Shown: positions 43,771 through 53,329 of the stretch, piece after piece | Numbering within the stretch: position 1 is the stretch's first letter | How the letters are laid out: every line of letters starts with the position of its first letter | Source: Pseudoalteromonas phenolica | GTDB lineage: Bacteria > Pseudomonadota > Gammaproteobacteria > Enterobacterales > Alteromonadaceae | DNA: 64,000 nucleotides | Reading direction: 5' to 3' | NCBI RefSeq assembly: GCF_005876835.1 | Contig: NZ_PPSW01000007.1 | Span: forward strand, 124,001-188,000 | The notes under the pieces: generated by a model | What the model was told of the DNA's origin: nothing | The model's database searches: none | Seen by the model: only the letters and a program-made list of their open reading frames with translations | Position numbers and translations under genes: made by a program

Positions 43771-46194
43771 TTACTCGTATCGCAATGCAGTTATAGGTCG
43801 CTCTTTTGCTGCAATAGCAGATAAAGAGCCAACAGTTACCCACGCAATCACAAAGGCCAAAGTCGTTGCTAGAGCAAATGGCAATATAGATAAATCAATA
43901 CGATACACAAAACTGTTTAACCACTCTTGCATAATGAAGTAGGCAGCAGGCCATGCAATGATGTTGGCAATCAACACCTGCTTTGAGAACTCTTTATTAA
44001 TTAAGATAACAATATCTAGCACAGAGGCACCTAGCACCTTACGAATACCAATCTCTTTGGTACGGCGTTGTGTGGTGAATGATGCCAGTCCAAATAACCC
44101 TAAACATGCAATGAAAATAGCCAGTAATGAGAACAAGTTAAATACAATGAACTCTCTGTCTTCTTGCTGATACATCTGGTTGAATCTATCGTCTAGATAA
44201 TCCAGTGCAATCGGTTGTTCTGGTACAAATTTGCTCCAGGTTTGCTCAATGTAGTCGCGTACTTGTGCGGTGTCGCCTGTGTACTTAATCGACATGCTGT
44301 AACCATTGTTATGGTTAAGCAAATGATAGGTCGGCGCCACTTCTGTTTTTAAAGACGAGAAATAATAGTCTTCTGTTACACCTACAATGGTCGCGGTGCC
44401 TTCAGAGGTACGAGTGAATAATACTTTAAACTGCTTACCTACCGCTTCTTCAGGGGTATAACCCAATGTTTTAGCGGCTACGCTATTAATAACAACACTA
44501 AACTCTGGGTTTGGATTTTCTTCTGAAGGTCGAGAAATCGCATCTGCAGTAAAATCACGGCTGAAACCTCGGCCACTCAGCAGCTTAATATTGTAAGACG
44601 AGAAATAGTCTTCATCGACTGACAGCACAGGCATAAGCTGCATTTCGTTTGTTGCTGGGTGAATTAAGCCCATAGCATCTGTTAAAGCTCCCGTCGGAAA
44701 ACGTGATGTTTTGGTTACGCTACTAATATTTGGGTTCGCCAATAGTTGCGTTTTAATGGCATCGCGCTGTGGGCTGGCTTCAGTGGTATATAAACCACGT
44801 AGTACAAAGGTATTCGACTTGTCATAACCTAGGTCGATGTTGCGCGCATAGCTTAACTGCAAGCTCGCCACTACGGTTGCCACTATTAAGATAATTGCCA
44901 CACTGAACTGAAAAACTACAAGACCTTTACGCAGTAACGCCCCCGCTTTACCTTGCGTCACTTCACCTTTCAGCACTTTAGCAGGTTTAAAAGCGCTTAA
45001 GTAAAACGCCGGATACGCACCTGAGATCAACCCGACAAATAAACCCAGAGATAACAAGATAGCCAATGTGCCTAAATCGAAGTAGTTAAATGCCAGCTCT
45101 TTGCCAATAAAATCAGCGAAGATAGGCAAGGTCGCCTCAACCAGTGCAATTGCGATGAATAAAGCAATGTAGCAAAGCATAATAGCTTCAACCATAAACT
45201 GAGTAACTAAGCTGTGCTTCTTCGCACCAAGGGTTTTACGTACCCCGACTTCTTTTGCGCGTTTAGTCGCCGTTGCGGTAGACAGGTTCATAAAGTTCAC
45301 ACACGCAATCAGTAAGATAAGCGCGGCAATAATACTGAATGAATAGACGATATTGATGTCGCCATTTTCTTTCATTTCACCATAGAAGTTAGAGTTGAGA
45401 TAAATATCAGTGATGTTAATCAGCGTATAATTCAGTGCATCACTCACCCCTTCGCCAACATGGTTTTCCAAGAAGTCAGGAAAGCCTGCTTCAAGGGCTT
45501 TGATATCTGTATTCGACGCAAGCTGAAAATAAGTCAGATAGTTAAAGCTTGGGTTTTGATCCCAATTTGGGTTTTGTAAAAACTCAGGGGCAGTACCCAT
45601 ACTAATTAGCGCTGAAATATCTAAGTGAGTACGTGTTGGTAAGTCTTTAATTACTCCTGTGACTTTTAAACTAATGCGATTCGCCAGCACTAGCGTTTCG
45701 CCCATCACATTAGTGCTTGAGAAGTAACGCTGTGCCGCAGATTCTGTCAGCACCACAGAGTTGGGTGCAACAAGGGCTGTTTGTGCATTGCCTTGTAACA
45801 TTTCTAAAGAGAAAAACTCAATCGCATTGGCATCGGCTAGATTAATGCCATCATCACTGAAATGTGTATTGCCAAACCCTAAAGTTGCACCGATTTCACG
45901 TAGTCGCGTTGCTTCTTGGATCTCATCAAAGTTTGTCGAAAAACGCTCTGCGTTATACACCGAGCCTTGTGCAAAGTGCTGCGCAGGCGAGCCTGGCACT
46001 GTCATCTTTAATGACGTACGGTAAATGTTTTCGTGGCCTTTAATGTGTTTATCGTAACCTAACTCAGATTCAACAAATATTGCCATGCTGATACAAATCG
46101 CCAAGCCAATGGCTAAGCCAAGAATATTAATGCCTGAGTAAAGTTTTTGTTTTAACAGATTGCGATAGGCAATGTTCAAATAGTTATTAAGCAC
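43771..46194 (-). CDS. ABC transporter permease with duplicated MacB/FtsX halves, efflux operon
   Basis: The 807-residue protein has a MacB_PCD domain at about 20-250, an FtsX domain with three helices at about 285-400 ending AYPAFYLSAFKPAKVLKGE, then a second TM helix and PCD half at about 425-690 and a second FtsX unit with helices near 690-795. The end ERPITALRYE is the usual signature. This two-unit layout, twice the size of MacB's membrane part, is common in adaptor-coupled exporters of Alteromonadales and Bacteroidetes. It overlaps the ATPase gene by 8 bp. Confidence 0.92.
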   Translation of the reverse strand: MLNNYLNIAYRNLLKQKLYSGINILGLAIGLAICISMAIFVESELGYDKHIKGHENIYRTSLKMTVPGSPAQHFAQGSVYNAERFSTNFDEIQEATRLREIGATLGFGNTHFSDDGINLADANAIEFFSLEMLQGNAQTALVAPNSVVLTESAAQRYFSSTNVMGETLVLANRISLKVTGVIKDLPTRTHLDISALISMGTAPEFLQNPNWDQNPSFNYLTYFQLASNTDIKALEAGFPDFLENHVGEGVSDALNYTLINITDIYLNSNFYGEMKENGDINIVYSFSIIAALILLIACVNFMNLSTATATKRAKEVGVRKTLGAKKHSLVTQFMVEAIMLCYIALFIAIALVEATLPIFADFIGKELAFNYFDLGTLAILLSLGLFVGLISGAYPAFYLSAFKPAKVLKGEVTQGKAGALLRKGLVVFQFSVAIILIVATVVASLQLSYARNIDLGYDKSNTFVLRGLYTTEASPQRDAIKTQLLANPNISSVTKTSRFPTGALTDAMGLIHPATNEMQLMPVLSVDEDYFSSYNIKLLSGRGFSRDFTADAISRPSEENPNPEFSVVINSVAAKTLGYTPEEAVGKQFKVLFTRTSEGTATIVGVTEDYYFSSLKTEVAPTYHLLNHNNGYSMSIKYTGDTAQVRDYIEQTWSKFVPEQPIALDYLDDRFNQMYQQEDREFIVFNLFSLLAIFIACLGLFGLASFTTQRRTKEIGIRKVLGASVLDIVILINKEFSKQVLIANIIAWPAAYFIMQEWLNSFVYRIDLSILPFALATTLAFVIAWVTVGSLSAIAAKERPITALRYE

Positions 46195-46876
46195 AACGCA
46201 CCTCCTGCATATTTTGTGACACGATATGACCGTCTAATACATTGATCACGCGGTGTGCGTAATTGGCATGGTGATCTGAGTGGGTAACCATTACTATAGT
46301 TACGCCTTCACGATTTAATTGCGCAAGTAACTTCATGACCTCTTCACCGTTTTTAGAGTCCAAGTTACCTGTTGGCTCATCGGCCAATAGCATTTTTGGT
46401 TCGGCAACAATAGCGCGGCCAACTGCGACCCTTTGCTGCTGACCACCCGAAAGTTGCTGCGGATAGTGATCTTTACGGTGCGAAATGTCGACCTTTTCTA
46501 AAATCGCCAATACGCGCTGCTCACGCTCTTTTTTCGCTATGCCTTGGTAAACCAATGGCAGCTCAACGTTTTCAAAAACAGTTAATTCATCAATTAAGTT
46601 AAAGCTTTGGAAGATAAAGCCAATGTTATCTTTTCGAATGTCGGCCAGCTTATTTTCGGTGAAGCCACTGATGTCTTTACCATCGAAAATGTATTCACCT
46701 TGATCGATGTGATCTAGCATGCCGACGATATTCAGTAGCGTTGATTTACCCGAGCCAGACTGACCCATAATGGCTACAAACTCACCACGCTCTACATGAA
46801 GCGAGACGCTATCAAGTGCATGTGTTTCGACTGATTCTGTGCGGAATATTTTGCTAATGTTAGTTAAGTTGATCAT
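46187..46876 (-). CDS. ABC transporter ATP-binding protein, efflux operon
   Basis: The 229-residue ATPase carries Walker A GQSGSGKST near 38-46, Q-loop FQSFNLI, signature LSGGQQQRVAVGRAI, Walker B LLADEP and H-loop VTHSD. It is the energising subunit of the neighbouring permease. Gene order is adaptor, ATPase, permease, read leftward from the sigma-54-type promoter at 48224-48239. Confidence 0.93.
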   Translation of the reverse strand: MINLTNISKIFRTESVETHALDSVSLHVERGEFVAIMGQSGSGKSTLLNIVGMLDHIDQGEYIFDGKDISGFTENKLADIRKDNIGFIFQSFNLIDELTVFENVELPLVYQGIAKKEREQRVLAILEKVDISHRKDHYPQQLSGGQQQRVAVGRAIVAEPKMLLADEPTGNLDSKNGEEVMKLLAQLNREGVTIVMVTHSDHHANYAHRVINVLDGHIVSQNMQEVRCA

Positions 46877-46938
46877 CTGTTTAGTCCTAATTCTTTTTAA
46901 TTTTTAAATCTTTCTAATTGTTCATTGATGACGCACGT

Positions 46939-48186
46939 TTACTGCGTCAGCTTTAAAGTCTGCATGTCGATAAAAGTGCTATAGCTTGAGGTGATAACTC
47001 TGTCGCCCTCGTTTAATCCCTCTAACACTTCAATGAATTTGTTATTGCGCTGGCCAAGGCGAACTTGTTTGCGAACTGCAACATCGCTGCCTTGCTCGAC
47101 TACAAACACCCACTTACCTGCGGTATCGAGAAAGAAGCCGCCATTTGGGATCATCTTGGCTGGTTTTGCATCGGCAAGTAGCAATTCCATTTGTAACGTT
47201 TGGCCGCGACGAATACGTTCAGGTAAGGCATCGTTAAAGGTTAAATCGACTTCAAAACGGCCATTGCTTACCTCGGCATACACTTTTGCCAGTGTCAGTG
47301 TGTAATCTTGACCTTGGTGGGTGATTTTTGCGGTTTGACCAGCAAATACACGGCCCAGATAAAACTCATCAATTAACGCGCTGACCTTGTACTCACCGAC
47401 AATATCAACCTGACCTAAGCGTGAACCACGCGACTTTGACTCACCCAGCTCTGCATTGAATGCGGTTAGCTGACCATCAATCGGTGCTTTGATCACTAGG
47501 TTTTCAAGGTTCTTACGGGCGAAGCTTAAGTTCTTATTAAGCTGTGCAACACTGTCTTCAAGCTGAGCAATTTGGGCGGTACGAATAAGCTCATCTTGCT
47601 CTTGTTGTTCAATAACCAAAGTGCGGCGGTCTTTTAAATATTGTGTGCGCTCGATCACTGCTTTTAATTCGTCTTGCGATACTAGGTTGTTCGCCACCAG
47701 CTTTTTATGCTGAGCTAGTTTGCGTTCACTCTGTTTAATCTCGAAATCCAGCTCTAATAAGTTGCGCTTTAGGTTTAAGCGGTTTTGGTCGATGGCTAAA
47801 CGGGTATTGTGTAGGTTATTTAACTGCTCAGAAATTTGCGCCTCACGAGAGATAACATCAAGCTGCAAGCCTGTGTTACTCAAAGCTAAAATCTTATCGC
47901 CCTTTTTAACCATCGCGCCTTCTTCTACAAAGCGCTGCTCTACACGGCCACCCTCAATGGCATCTAAATACACTGATTTACTCGGGGTAATGTTGCCGCG
48001 TAGTGGGATCATATCGGTGAATTCACCACGAGTGACTGTGCTTACCTTTATTTTGTCCATTTCTAGGTTATAACGACTGCCACTGCTATTCGCGGTATTG
48101 CTTATTAAAAAATACGCGATGGCAATTGCTGGGGCTGCCAACCACCATGCTTTAAATGTGCGTTTTTTGCTGATCACTTTATCCAT
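46939..48186 (-). CDS. Periplasmic adaptor (HlyD/MacA-like), first gene of the efflux operon
   Basis: I start at Met 48186 (MDKVISKKRTF), which has AGGA 8 bases upstream; an ATG three codons earlier lies too close to that site. The 415-residue protein has an N-terminal anchor helix (AWWLAAPAIAIAYFLIS), a lipoyl half (VYLDAIEGGRVEQRF), a coiled-coil hairpin at about 100-205 and the second lipoyl half NLVIKAPIDGQL. A beta-barrel and a C-terminal membrane-proximal domain follow. It joins the MacB-like permease to an outer channel. Its transcript starts from a sigma-54-type site about 28 bp upstream. Confidence 0.9.
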   Translation of the reverse strand: MDKVISKKRTFKAWWLAAPAIAIAYFLISNTANSSGSRYNLEMDKIKVSTVTRGEFTDMIPLRGNITPSKSVYLDAIEGGRVEQRFVEEGAMVKKGDKILALSNTGLQLDVISREAQISEQLNNLHNTRLAIDQNRLNLKRNLLELDFEIKQSERKLAQHKKLVANNLVSQDELKAVIERTQYLKDRRTLVIEQQEQDELIRTAQIAQLEDSVAQLNKNLSFARKNLENLVIKAPIDGQLTAFNAELGESKSRGSRLGQVDIVGEYKVSALIDEFYLGRVFAGQTAKITHQGQDYTLTLAKVYAEVSNGRFEVDLTFNDALPERIRRGQTLQMELLLADAKPAKMIPNGGFFLDTAGKWVFVVEQGSDVAVRKQVRLGQRNNKFIEVLEGLNEGDRVITSSYSTFIDMQTLKLTQ

Positions 48187-48223
48187 TTCTAACATCCTAA
48201 TCGTTTAGATTTGTTATATATAA

Positions 48224-48239
48224 GACAATTACTGTGCCA
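48224..48239 (-). promoter_or_regulatory. Sigma-54-type -24/-12 promoter of the efflux operon
   Basis: On the minus strand, TGGCAC is followed after five bases by TTGTC. The family consensus is TGGCAC-N5-TTGCA, so only the -12 C is replaced. The distance to the start codon (38 bases from the -12 element) and the divergent NtrC-type regulator gene both support it. Confidence 0.7.
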
Positions 48240-48323
48240 AAAACAAAAACACATATATAACAATAACTTATAATTTCAAGTACGATTTAGCACAGATAAA
48301 AGTGTAAAACTTTAAAACACTTG

Positions 48324-48341
48324 GTGTACGATATCGTACAC
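48324..48341. promoter_or_regulatory. Perfect 18-bp palindrome, probable enhancer site of the NtrC-type regulator
   Basis: GTGTACGATATCGTACAC is an exact palindrome, 85-102 bp upstream of the sigma-54 -24 element and 22 bp before the regulator ATG at 48364. A second, degenerate match (AAGTACGATTTAGCAC near 48278-48293) lies about 47 bp closer to the promoter. Paired sites at this distance are typical for NtrC-family activators. Confidence 0.7.
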
Positions 48342-48363
48342 TTTGAAAGTAAGGAAATGCGCC

Positions 48364-49734
48364 ATGGCTGTAATTGATAAGTCGATTCTGGTGGTTGATG
48401 ACAACGCCGAGATCTTAATTGCCACTAAGATGTTATTAAAACAACACTACAAGCGTGTTGTCACGCTAGATAACCCGCACAACATCAGTGACGCCATGGA
48501 GAAAGCGTCTTTTTCTCTTATCTTACTCGATATGAATTTCACCCGAGAATCGACCTCAGGAGCCGAGGGCTTTTACTGGTTAAAGCAAATCAAAGCCATC
48601 GACGAAGACGCCGTTGTGGTGCTATTTACCGCTTTTGGCGATATGTCGATGGCAGTGGATGCCATCAAACAAGGGGCCAGTGATTTTGTGCTAAAGCCTT
48701 GGCAAAACGAAAAGCTACTGGCAACCGTGGCGAACTGTATTGACTTAAGCGCACAGCGCCAAAAAAGCAAAAAGCTGAACCAAATCGCGGCACTGTCTTT
48801 GGCAGATCAAAATCGTCCATTTGAGAACCTCATTGCTAACAGCCCAGCCATGGAGCAAGTGTTCACAACCCTCGAAAAAGCCGCAAAAACCGATGCCAAT
48901 GTACTGATTTTAGGTGAGAGTGGCACAGGTAAAGAAGTTATCGCCCGCGAGTTTCATAAACAATCATTGCGTGCTAACGATACTTTTTTATCGGTTGATA
49001 TGGGCACCATTGCCAGCTCATTATTTGAAAGTGAGCTATTTGGTCATGCCAAAGGCGCATTCACCGATGCCAAAGAAAACAAACAAGGTCGCTTTGAGTT
49101 AGCCGACACCGGCACCCTCTTTTTAGATGAAATCGGGAATATTCCGCTCGAATTACAAGGCAAGCTGTTAACTGCCATTCAAAACCGTGTGATCACTCCA
49201 GTTGGCGGCAGCAAAGAAATCTCGGTCGATATTCGTTTGATCACAGCGACCAACATGAATTTATACGACATGGTGCGTGAAGGCTCGTTCAGACAAGACT
49301 TGTTGTATCGCATCAATACCGTCGAGATCACACTGCCGGCACTGCGCGATAGACCGCAAGATATTCCCTTGCTGATAGAGTTTTATGCTGACCTTTACTG
49401 CAAAAAATACAAACTAGATCATAAAACGGTGAGCGATAAAACCATGGCGCAGTTACTTGCCTATGATTGGCCGGGCAATATTCGTGAGCTACAGCACTTA
49501 GTTGAGCGCTCAGTAATTTTGTCAGACGGTGAACAACTGCAATTTCAGCTCATGCCTAACCAAGAGACGCAAAGCGGTGCTGCGCAGCTCGACACCTATA
49601 ATCTTGCTGACATTGAACAAATGACCATAGAGCGTGCTATTGCTGACTTTAAAGGCAACATCAGCCATGCAGCTAAAGCACTCGGTATCACCCGTGCGTC
49701 GTTATATCGCAAAATGGAGAAGTACGGTGTTTAA
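48364..49734 (+). CDS. NtrC-family sigma-54 response regulator
   Basis: I start at ATG 48364 (MAVIDKSILVVDD), with AAGGA 9 bases upstream; 48343 would add seven residues. The 456-residue protein has a receiver domain with Asp12, Asp13 and phosphorylatable Asp56. The AAA+ domain has Walker A GESGTGKE at 184-191, the sigma-54 contact loop GAFTDA from 231 and GTLFLDEIGN. The C-terminal Fis-type HTH has AKALGITRASLYRKME. It should activate the divergent efflux operon from the palindrome at 48324. The kinase gene overlaps its end by 8 bp. Confidence 0.93.
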   Translation: MAVIDKSILVVDDNAEILIATKMLLKQHYKRVVTLDNPHNISDAMEKASFSLILLDMNFTRESTSGAEGFYWLKQIKAIDEDAVVVLFTAFGDMSMAVDAIKQGASDFVLKPWQNEKLLATVANCIDLSAQRQKSKKLNQIAALSLADQNRPFENLIANSPAMEQVFTTLEKAAKTDANVLILGESGTGKEVIAREFHKQSLRANDTFLSVDMGTIASSLFESELFGHAKGAFTDAKENKQGRFELADTGTLFLDEIGNIPLELQGKLLTAIQNRVITPVGGSKEISVDIRLITATNMNLYDMVREGSFRQDLLYRINTVEITLPALRDRPQDIPLLIEFYADLYCKKYKLDHKTVSDKTMAQLLAYDWPGNIRELQHLVERSVILSDGEQLQFQLMPNQETQSGAAQLDTYNLADIEQMTIERAIADFKGNISHAAKALGITRASLYRKMEKYGV

Positions 49735-51028
49735 TAAAAACAGCGCGGCGGTGTTAGGTTACTTTGTCTCGGCGGTTGGTTTTGCTTGTATTGGACTCTA
49801 TGGTTTTACATTCAGTCATGCCACCTTGCTCAGCATTTTGGCTTTATTTGGCTCTGCCCTATTTGCAGCCCTAACACTCAAACTTTTTGCCAAACAGCAA
49901 CAGCAGTTCAACGAAGTCATCAACGCACTGAAATATCAAGACTGTAGTTTTCGCCTCAGTGAAACCCACACCCTAGGTGCTAAAGAGCAGCAAATCTGCA
50001 ATGACTTGATCAAAAAAGTACAAGACGATAAATTCAAGCAAGCAGAGCAAGTCGCTATTTTTGAGACCATGTTACAACACATTGATGCTGGGGTGATCCT
50101 CATCAAAAATCAGCAAGACGTAGTAGTGTGTAACAATACCGCTAAGCGAAGCCTAGACATTCGAACGTTTAGCGATGCGAAAGAACTCCTAAGCGCAAAG
50201 CCTATTCTTGAACAAACCAAACAAGGTGCCAGTGTCGAAGACGACATGTTGTTTAAATATTTCGCCTTTAATTATCATAACAATCGCTACGAGCTTTGGC
50301 TGTTTACTGCCATTTCAGAGCAAATAGAAAGTACGCAAATGGATTCCTGGCAAAAGCTTATTCGTGTATTAATTCACGAAATTGGTAACTCTGTCGCCCC
50401 AATTTATTCGCTCTCAAACACCCTAGCCACCATCACAGAGCAACAACTTGCAAACCATATAGATGACCAAGATTTAGTCGACGATTACCTGCAAAGCCTG
50501 AACGCCATTGGCATTCGCAGCCAGTCTTTGCTTGGTTTTATTGAAGACTACCGTAAGCTCACGCATATTCCTCATTTAGAGTTGCAACCGATTTCAGTGC
50601 AAAACCTGTTTGATGATTTACAACCACTAGTGAAACCACAATTTGATGAGGCTAATATCGCTTTAACGATTTCGATTGAGCCCGAAAACTTAACTGTCTC
50701 AGGCGATAAAAAGATGCTTGAACAGGTGCTGGTTAACTTAATCACCAATGCTCTAGATGCCTTAAAATTGAGTCAAAAAAATGAGAAAGCAGTGAATATC
50801 ACTGCGAGTATTAACCGTTATGGAAAATGCGAAATTGCCATACGAGACAGCGGCGATGGCATCGAACCGAGTGCACTTGAGAAGATTTTCGTGCCTTTCT
50901 TTACCACTAAACCTAAAGGCTCAGGTATAGGCTTAGCGCTTAGTCAGCAAATTATTCATCGCCATAAAGGGCGTATAAAAGTGGCCTCTGAGGTAGGCGA
51001 AGGGGCAAGATTTACACTGGTTTTATAA
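49727..51028 (+). CDS. Membrane histidine kinase, partner of the NtrC-type regulator
   Basis: I start at GTG 49727, with GGAG 7 bases upstream and inside the regulator gene's end. The 433-residue protein has two TM helices at about 7-50, a PAS-like region near 110-190, the H-box with His217 in LIHEIGNS, and an ATPase with NLITNALDAL, DSGDGIEP and GSGIGLALS. It phosphorylates the regulator encoded just upstream. The loop between the helices is very short, so it probably senses something in or near the membrane, not a periplasmic ligand. Confidence 0.9.
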   Translation: MFNKNSAAVLGYFVSAVGFACIGLYGFTFSHATLLSILALFGSALFAALTLKLFAKQQQQFNEVINALKYQDCSFRLSETHTLGAKEQQICNDLIKKVQDDKFKQAEQVAIFETMLQHIDAGVILIKNQQDVVVCNNTAKRSLDIRTFSDAKELLSAKPILEQTKQGASVEDDMLFKYFAFNYHNNRYELWLFTAISEQIESTQMDSWQKLIRVLIHEIGNSVAPIYSLSNTLATITEQQLANHIDDQDLVDDYLQSLNAIGIRSQSLLGFIEDYRKLTHIPHLELQPISVQNLFDDLQPLVKPQFDEANIALTISIEPENLTVSGDKKMLEQVLVNLITNALDALKLSQKNEKAVNITASINRYGKCEIAIRDSGDGIEPSALEKIFVPFFTTKPKGSGIGLALSQQIIHRHKGRIKVASEVGEGARFTLVL

Positions 51029-51053
51029 TAGCTTCTAAGCGGAATCTGAGTGA

Positions 51054-51085
51054 AAAGCGTTAGAAGGCGCTAACGCTTTCTCTTT
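51054..51085. terminator. Bidirectional terminator between kinase and kelch genes
   Basis: AAAGCGTTAG at 51054-51063 pairs with CTAACGCTTT at 51070-51079, with a T-rich tail to the right. Confidence 0.8.
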
Positions 51086-51088
51086 TAA

Positions 51089-52117
51089 TCAGTTTTGTGT
51101 TGGCTGATAAATCAAAGTGCTTGATAGAGTTTCTTGCGGACCAATTTTAGCAGCACCACCGAGCACATATACTTCTCCGTTTAGGCTCACTTTACCGTGA
51201 CCATGACGCGGAGCCGGTAAAGGTTCAATTTCCTGCCACTCGTCAATGTTAGGATCATACAAAAACACAGAGTTAAACACTTTGCCATCTTGCCAATTGC
51301 CGGTGTTTGAAAAAGCTTCGCCGCCCGAGACAATAATCTTGCCATCGATTACGGCAGCAGCAAGGCCCGCCGCGGCAATAGGTAAAGGTGCGCGAGTTTG
51401 CCAAGTTTCGGTTTGAGCATCGTACACTTCAACGGTGTTTAAGTTTTGTCGGTTTTCACCGCTAGTGCGACCACCTATCACATAAATATTATTCCCAATC
51501 ACCGCACCAGCCGCTGAGGCGCGGGCTGTCGGTGCTGGCTTTGCTTTTCGCCAGTATGCATTATTCACCAACACATAGTGGGCGTTGGTGTCGATGTTTT
51601 GCGTCTCACCTCGTTTACGCGTTTTCCCGCCAATCACATGAATATTTTTACCGACATTTGCATAAACTGACTCGGCCATAGGAATAGGTAAAGAAGACGC
51701 ACTCATCCAGCGACTCTTTCTGCTGTCTAGACGATACACAGCCCGCTGCGGCTGCCATGCATCCTCTTTAGGACCAGTAAAACCACCGATGGCATATACA
51801 TAATGAATATTGCTCGTCATCCCCAAATGATGCCGTGACTCTGGTAAATCGGGCGCTTTTTCCCAAAACTGCTCTGAGGGATTTAAGATAAATACCTTTC
51901 GTGTCGGTCCTAAACCATAAAAACTGTCAGAATCTGTCTTGGTAAAGCCACCACCTATGAACACTCTATCCATAAATACTGCCGGATAGACTTCTTGAAA
52001 AGTAATCGGCAAGTCTGGTGCAGACTTCCACTGCGAAGGCGTGGGAGAGTCAGCCGCTAATGACTTTGCGCCTACTAGCATGCAAGTTAACAGTACTAAT
52101 TTGTTTAAAAGCCTCAC
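51089..52117 (-). CDS. Exported kelch-repeat protein
   Basis: I start at GTG 52117 (MRLLNKLVLL), with AAGGAG 5 bases upstream; an ATG at 52174 has no ribosome site. The 342-residue protein has a signal peptide (cleavage near LAA-DS) and about six kelch blades with the usual Gly-Gly pairs (VYAIGGFTG, IHVIGGKTR, IYVIGGRTS, IIVSGGEAF, VYVLGGAAK). This is a six-bladed propeller. Sialate mutarotases (NanM) have the same fold, but no sialic-acid genes are near. Function unknown. Confidence 0.85.
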   Translation of the reverse strand: MRLLNKLVLLTCMLVGAKSLAADSPTPSQWKSAPDLPITFQEVYPAVFMDRVFIGGGFTKTDSDSFYGLGPTRKVFILNPSEQFWEKAPDLPESRHHLGMTSNIHYVYAIGGFTGPKEDAWQPQRAVYRLDSRKSRWMSASSLPIPMAESVYANVGKNIHVIGGKTRKRGETQNIDTNAHYVLVNNAYWRKAKPAPTARASAAGAVIGNNIYVIGGRTSGENRQNLNTVEVYDAQTETWQTRAPLPIAAAGLAAAVIDGKIIVSGGEAFSNTGNWQDGKVFNSVFLYDPNIDEWQEIEPLPAPRHGHGKVSLNGEVYVLGGAAKIGPQETLSSTLIYQPTQN

Positions 52118-52317
52118 TAAAACTCCTTCGTCTCTGATCTGTTCATACATGATTATCACAAACATAACCGTCAATGTATTTATTTGGGTCCAACAACCAA
52201 ATAAGTCATACAGAATTCTTTCATCTGAATGATTATAGAGCGAAATTTAGAAAACAGATCTCAATGAATGCAAACTCTAAGGTACAATCTCGCCTAATAC
52301 AGAATGAGGAACTTTTA

Positions 52318-52626
52318 ATGCAAGATGCTATTTATTTAATTTTGCCGACAGACCAGGTGGCAGTAACACTCAGTAAAGCTTTTTACACCACGCCTTCAGT
52401 TGACACTGAAGGTTTTATTCATGCATGTTCGGAGACGCAAATTAGTTACGTGTTGGCGCGCTTTTATAAAGACCAAGGTCCTTTATCATTGTTGAGAGTT
52501 GACCCAAACCTCATCAAATCTGAAGTTAAGTACGAAGGGGCTACTAATAACCCTGAGCTTGGGCTTTTTCCACATATTTATGGCCAGCTCAATACTGATG
52601 CGATTGTTGAAGTCACTGAGATTTAA
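52318..52626 (+). CDS. DUF952 family protein
   Basis: The start at 52318 (MQDAIYLILP) follows GAGGAA by 6 bases; the longer frame from 52174 overlaps the kelch gene's upstream region. The 102-residue protein matches DUF952: an early HACSETQ motif where the family has IHLST, VDPNLIKSEVKYE in the middle, and GLFPHIYGQLNTDAIVEV at the end. The family is cytoplasmic, resembles ADP-ribosyl-type folds in some analyses, and has no assigned reaction. Confidence 0.8.
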   Translation: MQDAIYLILPTDQVAVTLSKAFYTTPSVDTEGFIHACSETQISYVLARFYKDQGPLSLLRVDPNLIKSEVKYEGATNNPELGLFPHIYGQLNTDAIVEVTEI

Positions 52627-52685
52627 GCTGTACAGTAGTAACGTGTTTGCCAGCCTCATATTTTTAAAACAAGTTTAGGAATAAC

Positions 52686-53234
52686 ATGAAAACCTTAACG
52701 ATCGCGCTTATTATTTTGGGCTTTTTTCTTTCACTAAAATTTATCGACTCTTTGATCCATCGTTATGGCAATAAAAAAGGCGTCAGCATTTTCCGTATTA
52801 AATACATCAGTAAAACCATTTATATCGTCGCGCTGCTGTTTATTATTCCGCTAATTGTGAGTATTTCGGGGCTAGCCTACTCGCAAGTGGCGTTATTTAT
52901 GTCGTCAGTGTTTGCTGTATTAGGTGTGGCACTTTTCGCCCAGTGGTCGATTTTAAGTAATATCACAGCCAGCTTAATCATCTTCTTCGGCTTTCCATAT
53001 CGTGTTGGTGACAGAATTAAAGTCATGGACAAAGACGACGATATTTCAGGTGTAATTGAAGAGATTTCGCTGTTTCATATACTTATTCGCCGTGAAGATG
53101 AACTGATCACCTATCCAAATACACTGATTCTGCAAAAAGGGGTGATTAAAAACCCAAAGAAAGTAGAAGTTAAAAAACCGACGAGTTCAGATCAAAAGCT
53201 TGAAGATAAAAAGTCGGTTGATTCTAAAAGCTAA
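52686..53234 (+). CDS. Short MscS-type mechanosensitive channel family protein
   Basis: The 182-residue protein has three hydrophobic segments at about 3-18, 44-66 and 70-95, the last leading into the MscS pore and beta domain: LSNITASLIIFFGFPYRVGD, then ISGVIEEISLFHILIRRED and ITYPNTLI. It ends with a basic tail and lacks the large C-terminal cage of E. coli MscS, so it belongs to the minimal members of the family. It probably relieves turgor in the inner membrane. Confidence 0.85.
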   Translation: MKTLTIALIILGFFLSLKFIDSLIHRYGNKKGVSIFRIKYISKTIYIVALLFIIPLIVSISGLAYSQVALFMSSVFAVLGVALFAQWSILSNITASLIIFFGFPYRVGDRIKVMDKDDDISGVIEEISLFHILIRREDELITYPNTLILQKGVIKNPKKVEVKKPTSSDQKLEDKKSVDSKS

Positions 53235-53258
53235 TTAATCCGTTGAGAAATTAGTGTA

Positions 53259-53290
53259 GTGAACAAATTAGTTTGTTCACCACAAAAATA
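53259..53290 (+). terminator. Hairpin after the MscS-like gene
   Basis: GTGAACAAA at 53259-53267 pairs with TTTGTTCAC at 53272-53280 around TTAG. The tail is A-rich rather than T-rich, so it may serve the opposite strand better. Confidence 0.55.
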
Positions 53291-53329
53291 CTTCATTCAT
53301 AATGAAACGTATTGCTCTATAAAAACAAA

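Noticed and set aside
51089..52117. Sialate mutarotase (NanM) assignment for the kelch protein
   Set aside because: The fold agrees but no sialic-acid uptake or catabolic gene is nearby and no specific active-site pattern could be confirmed by eye.
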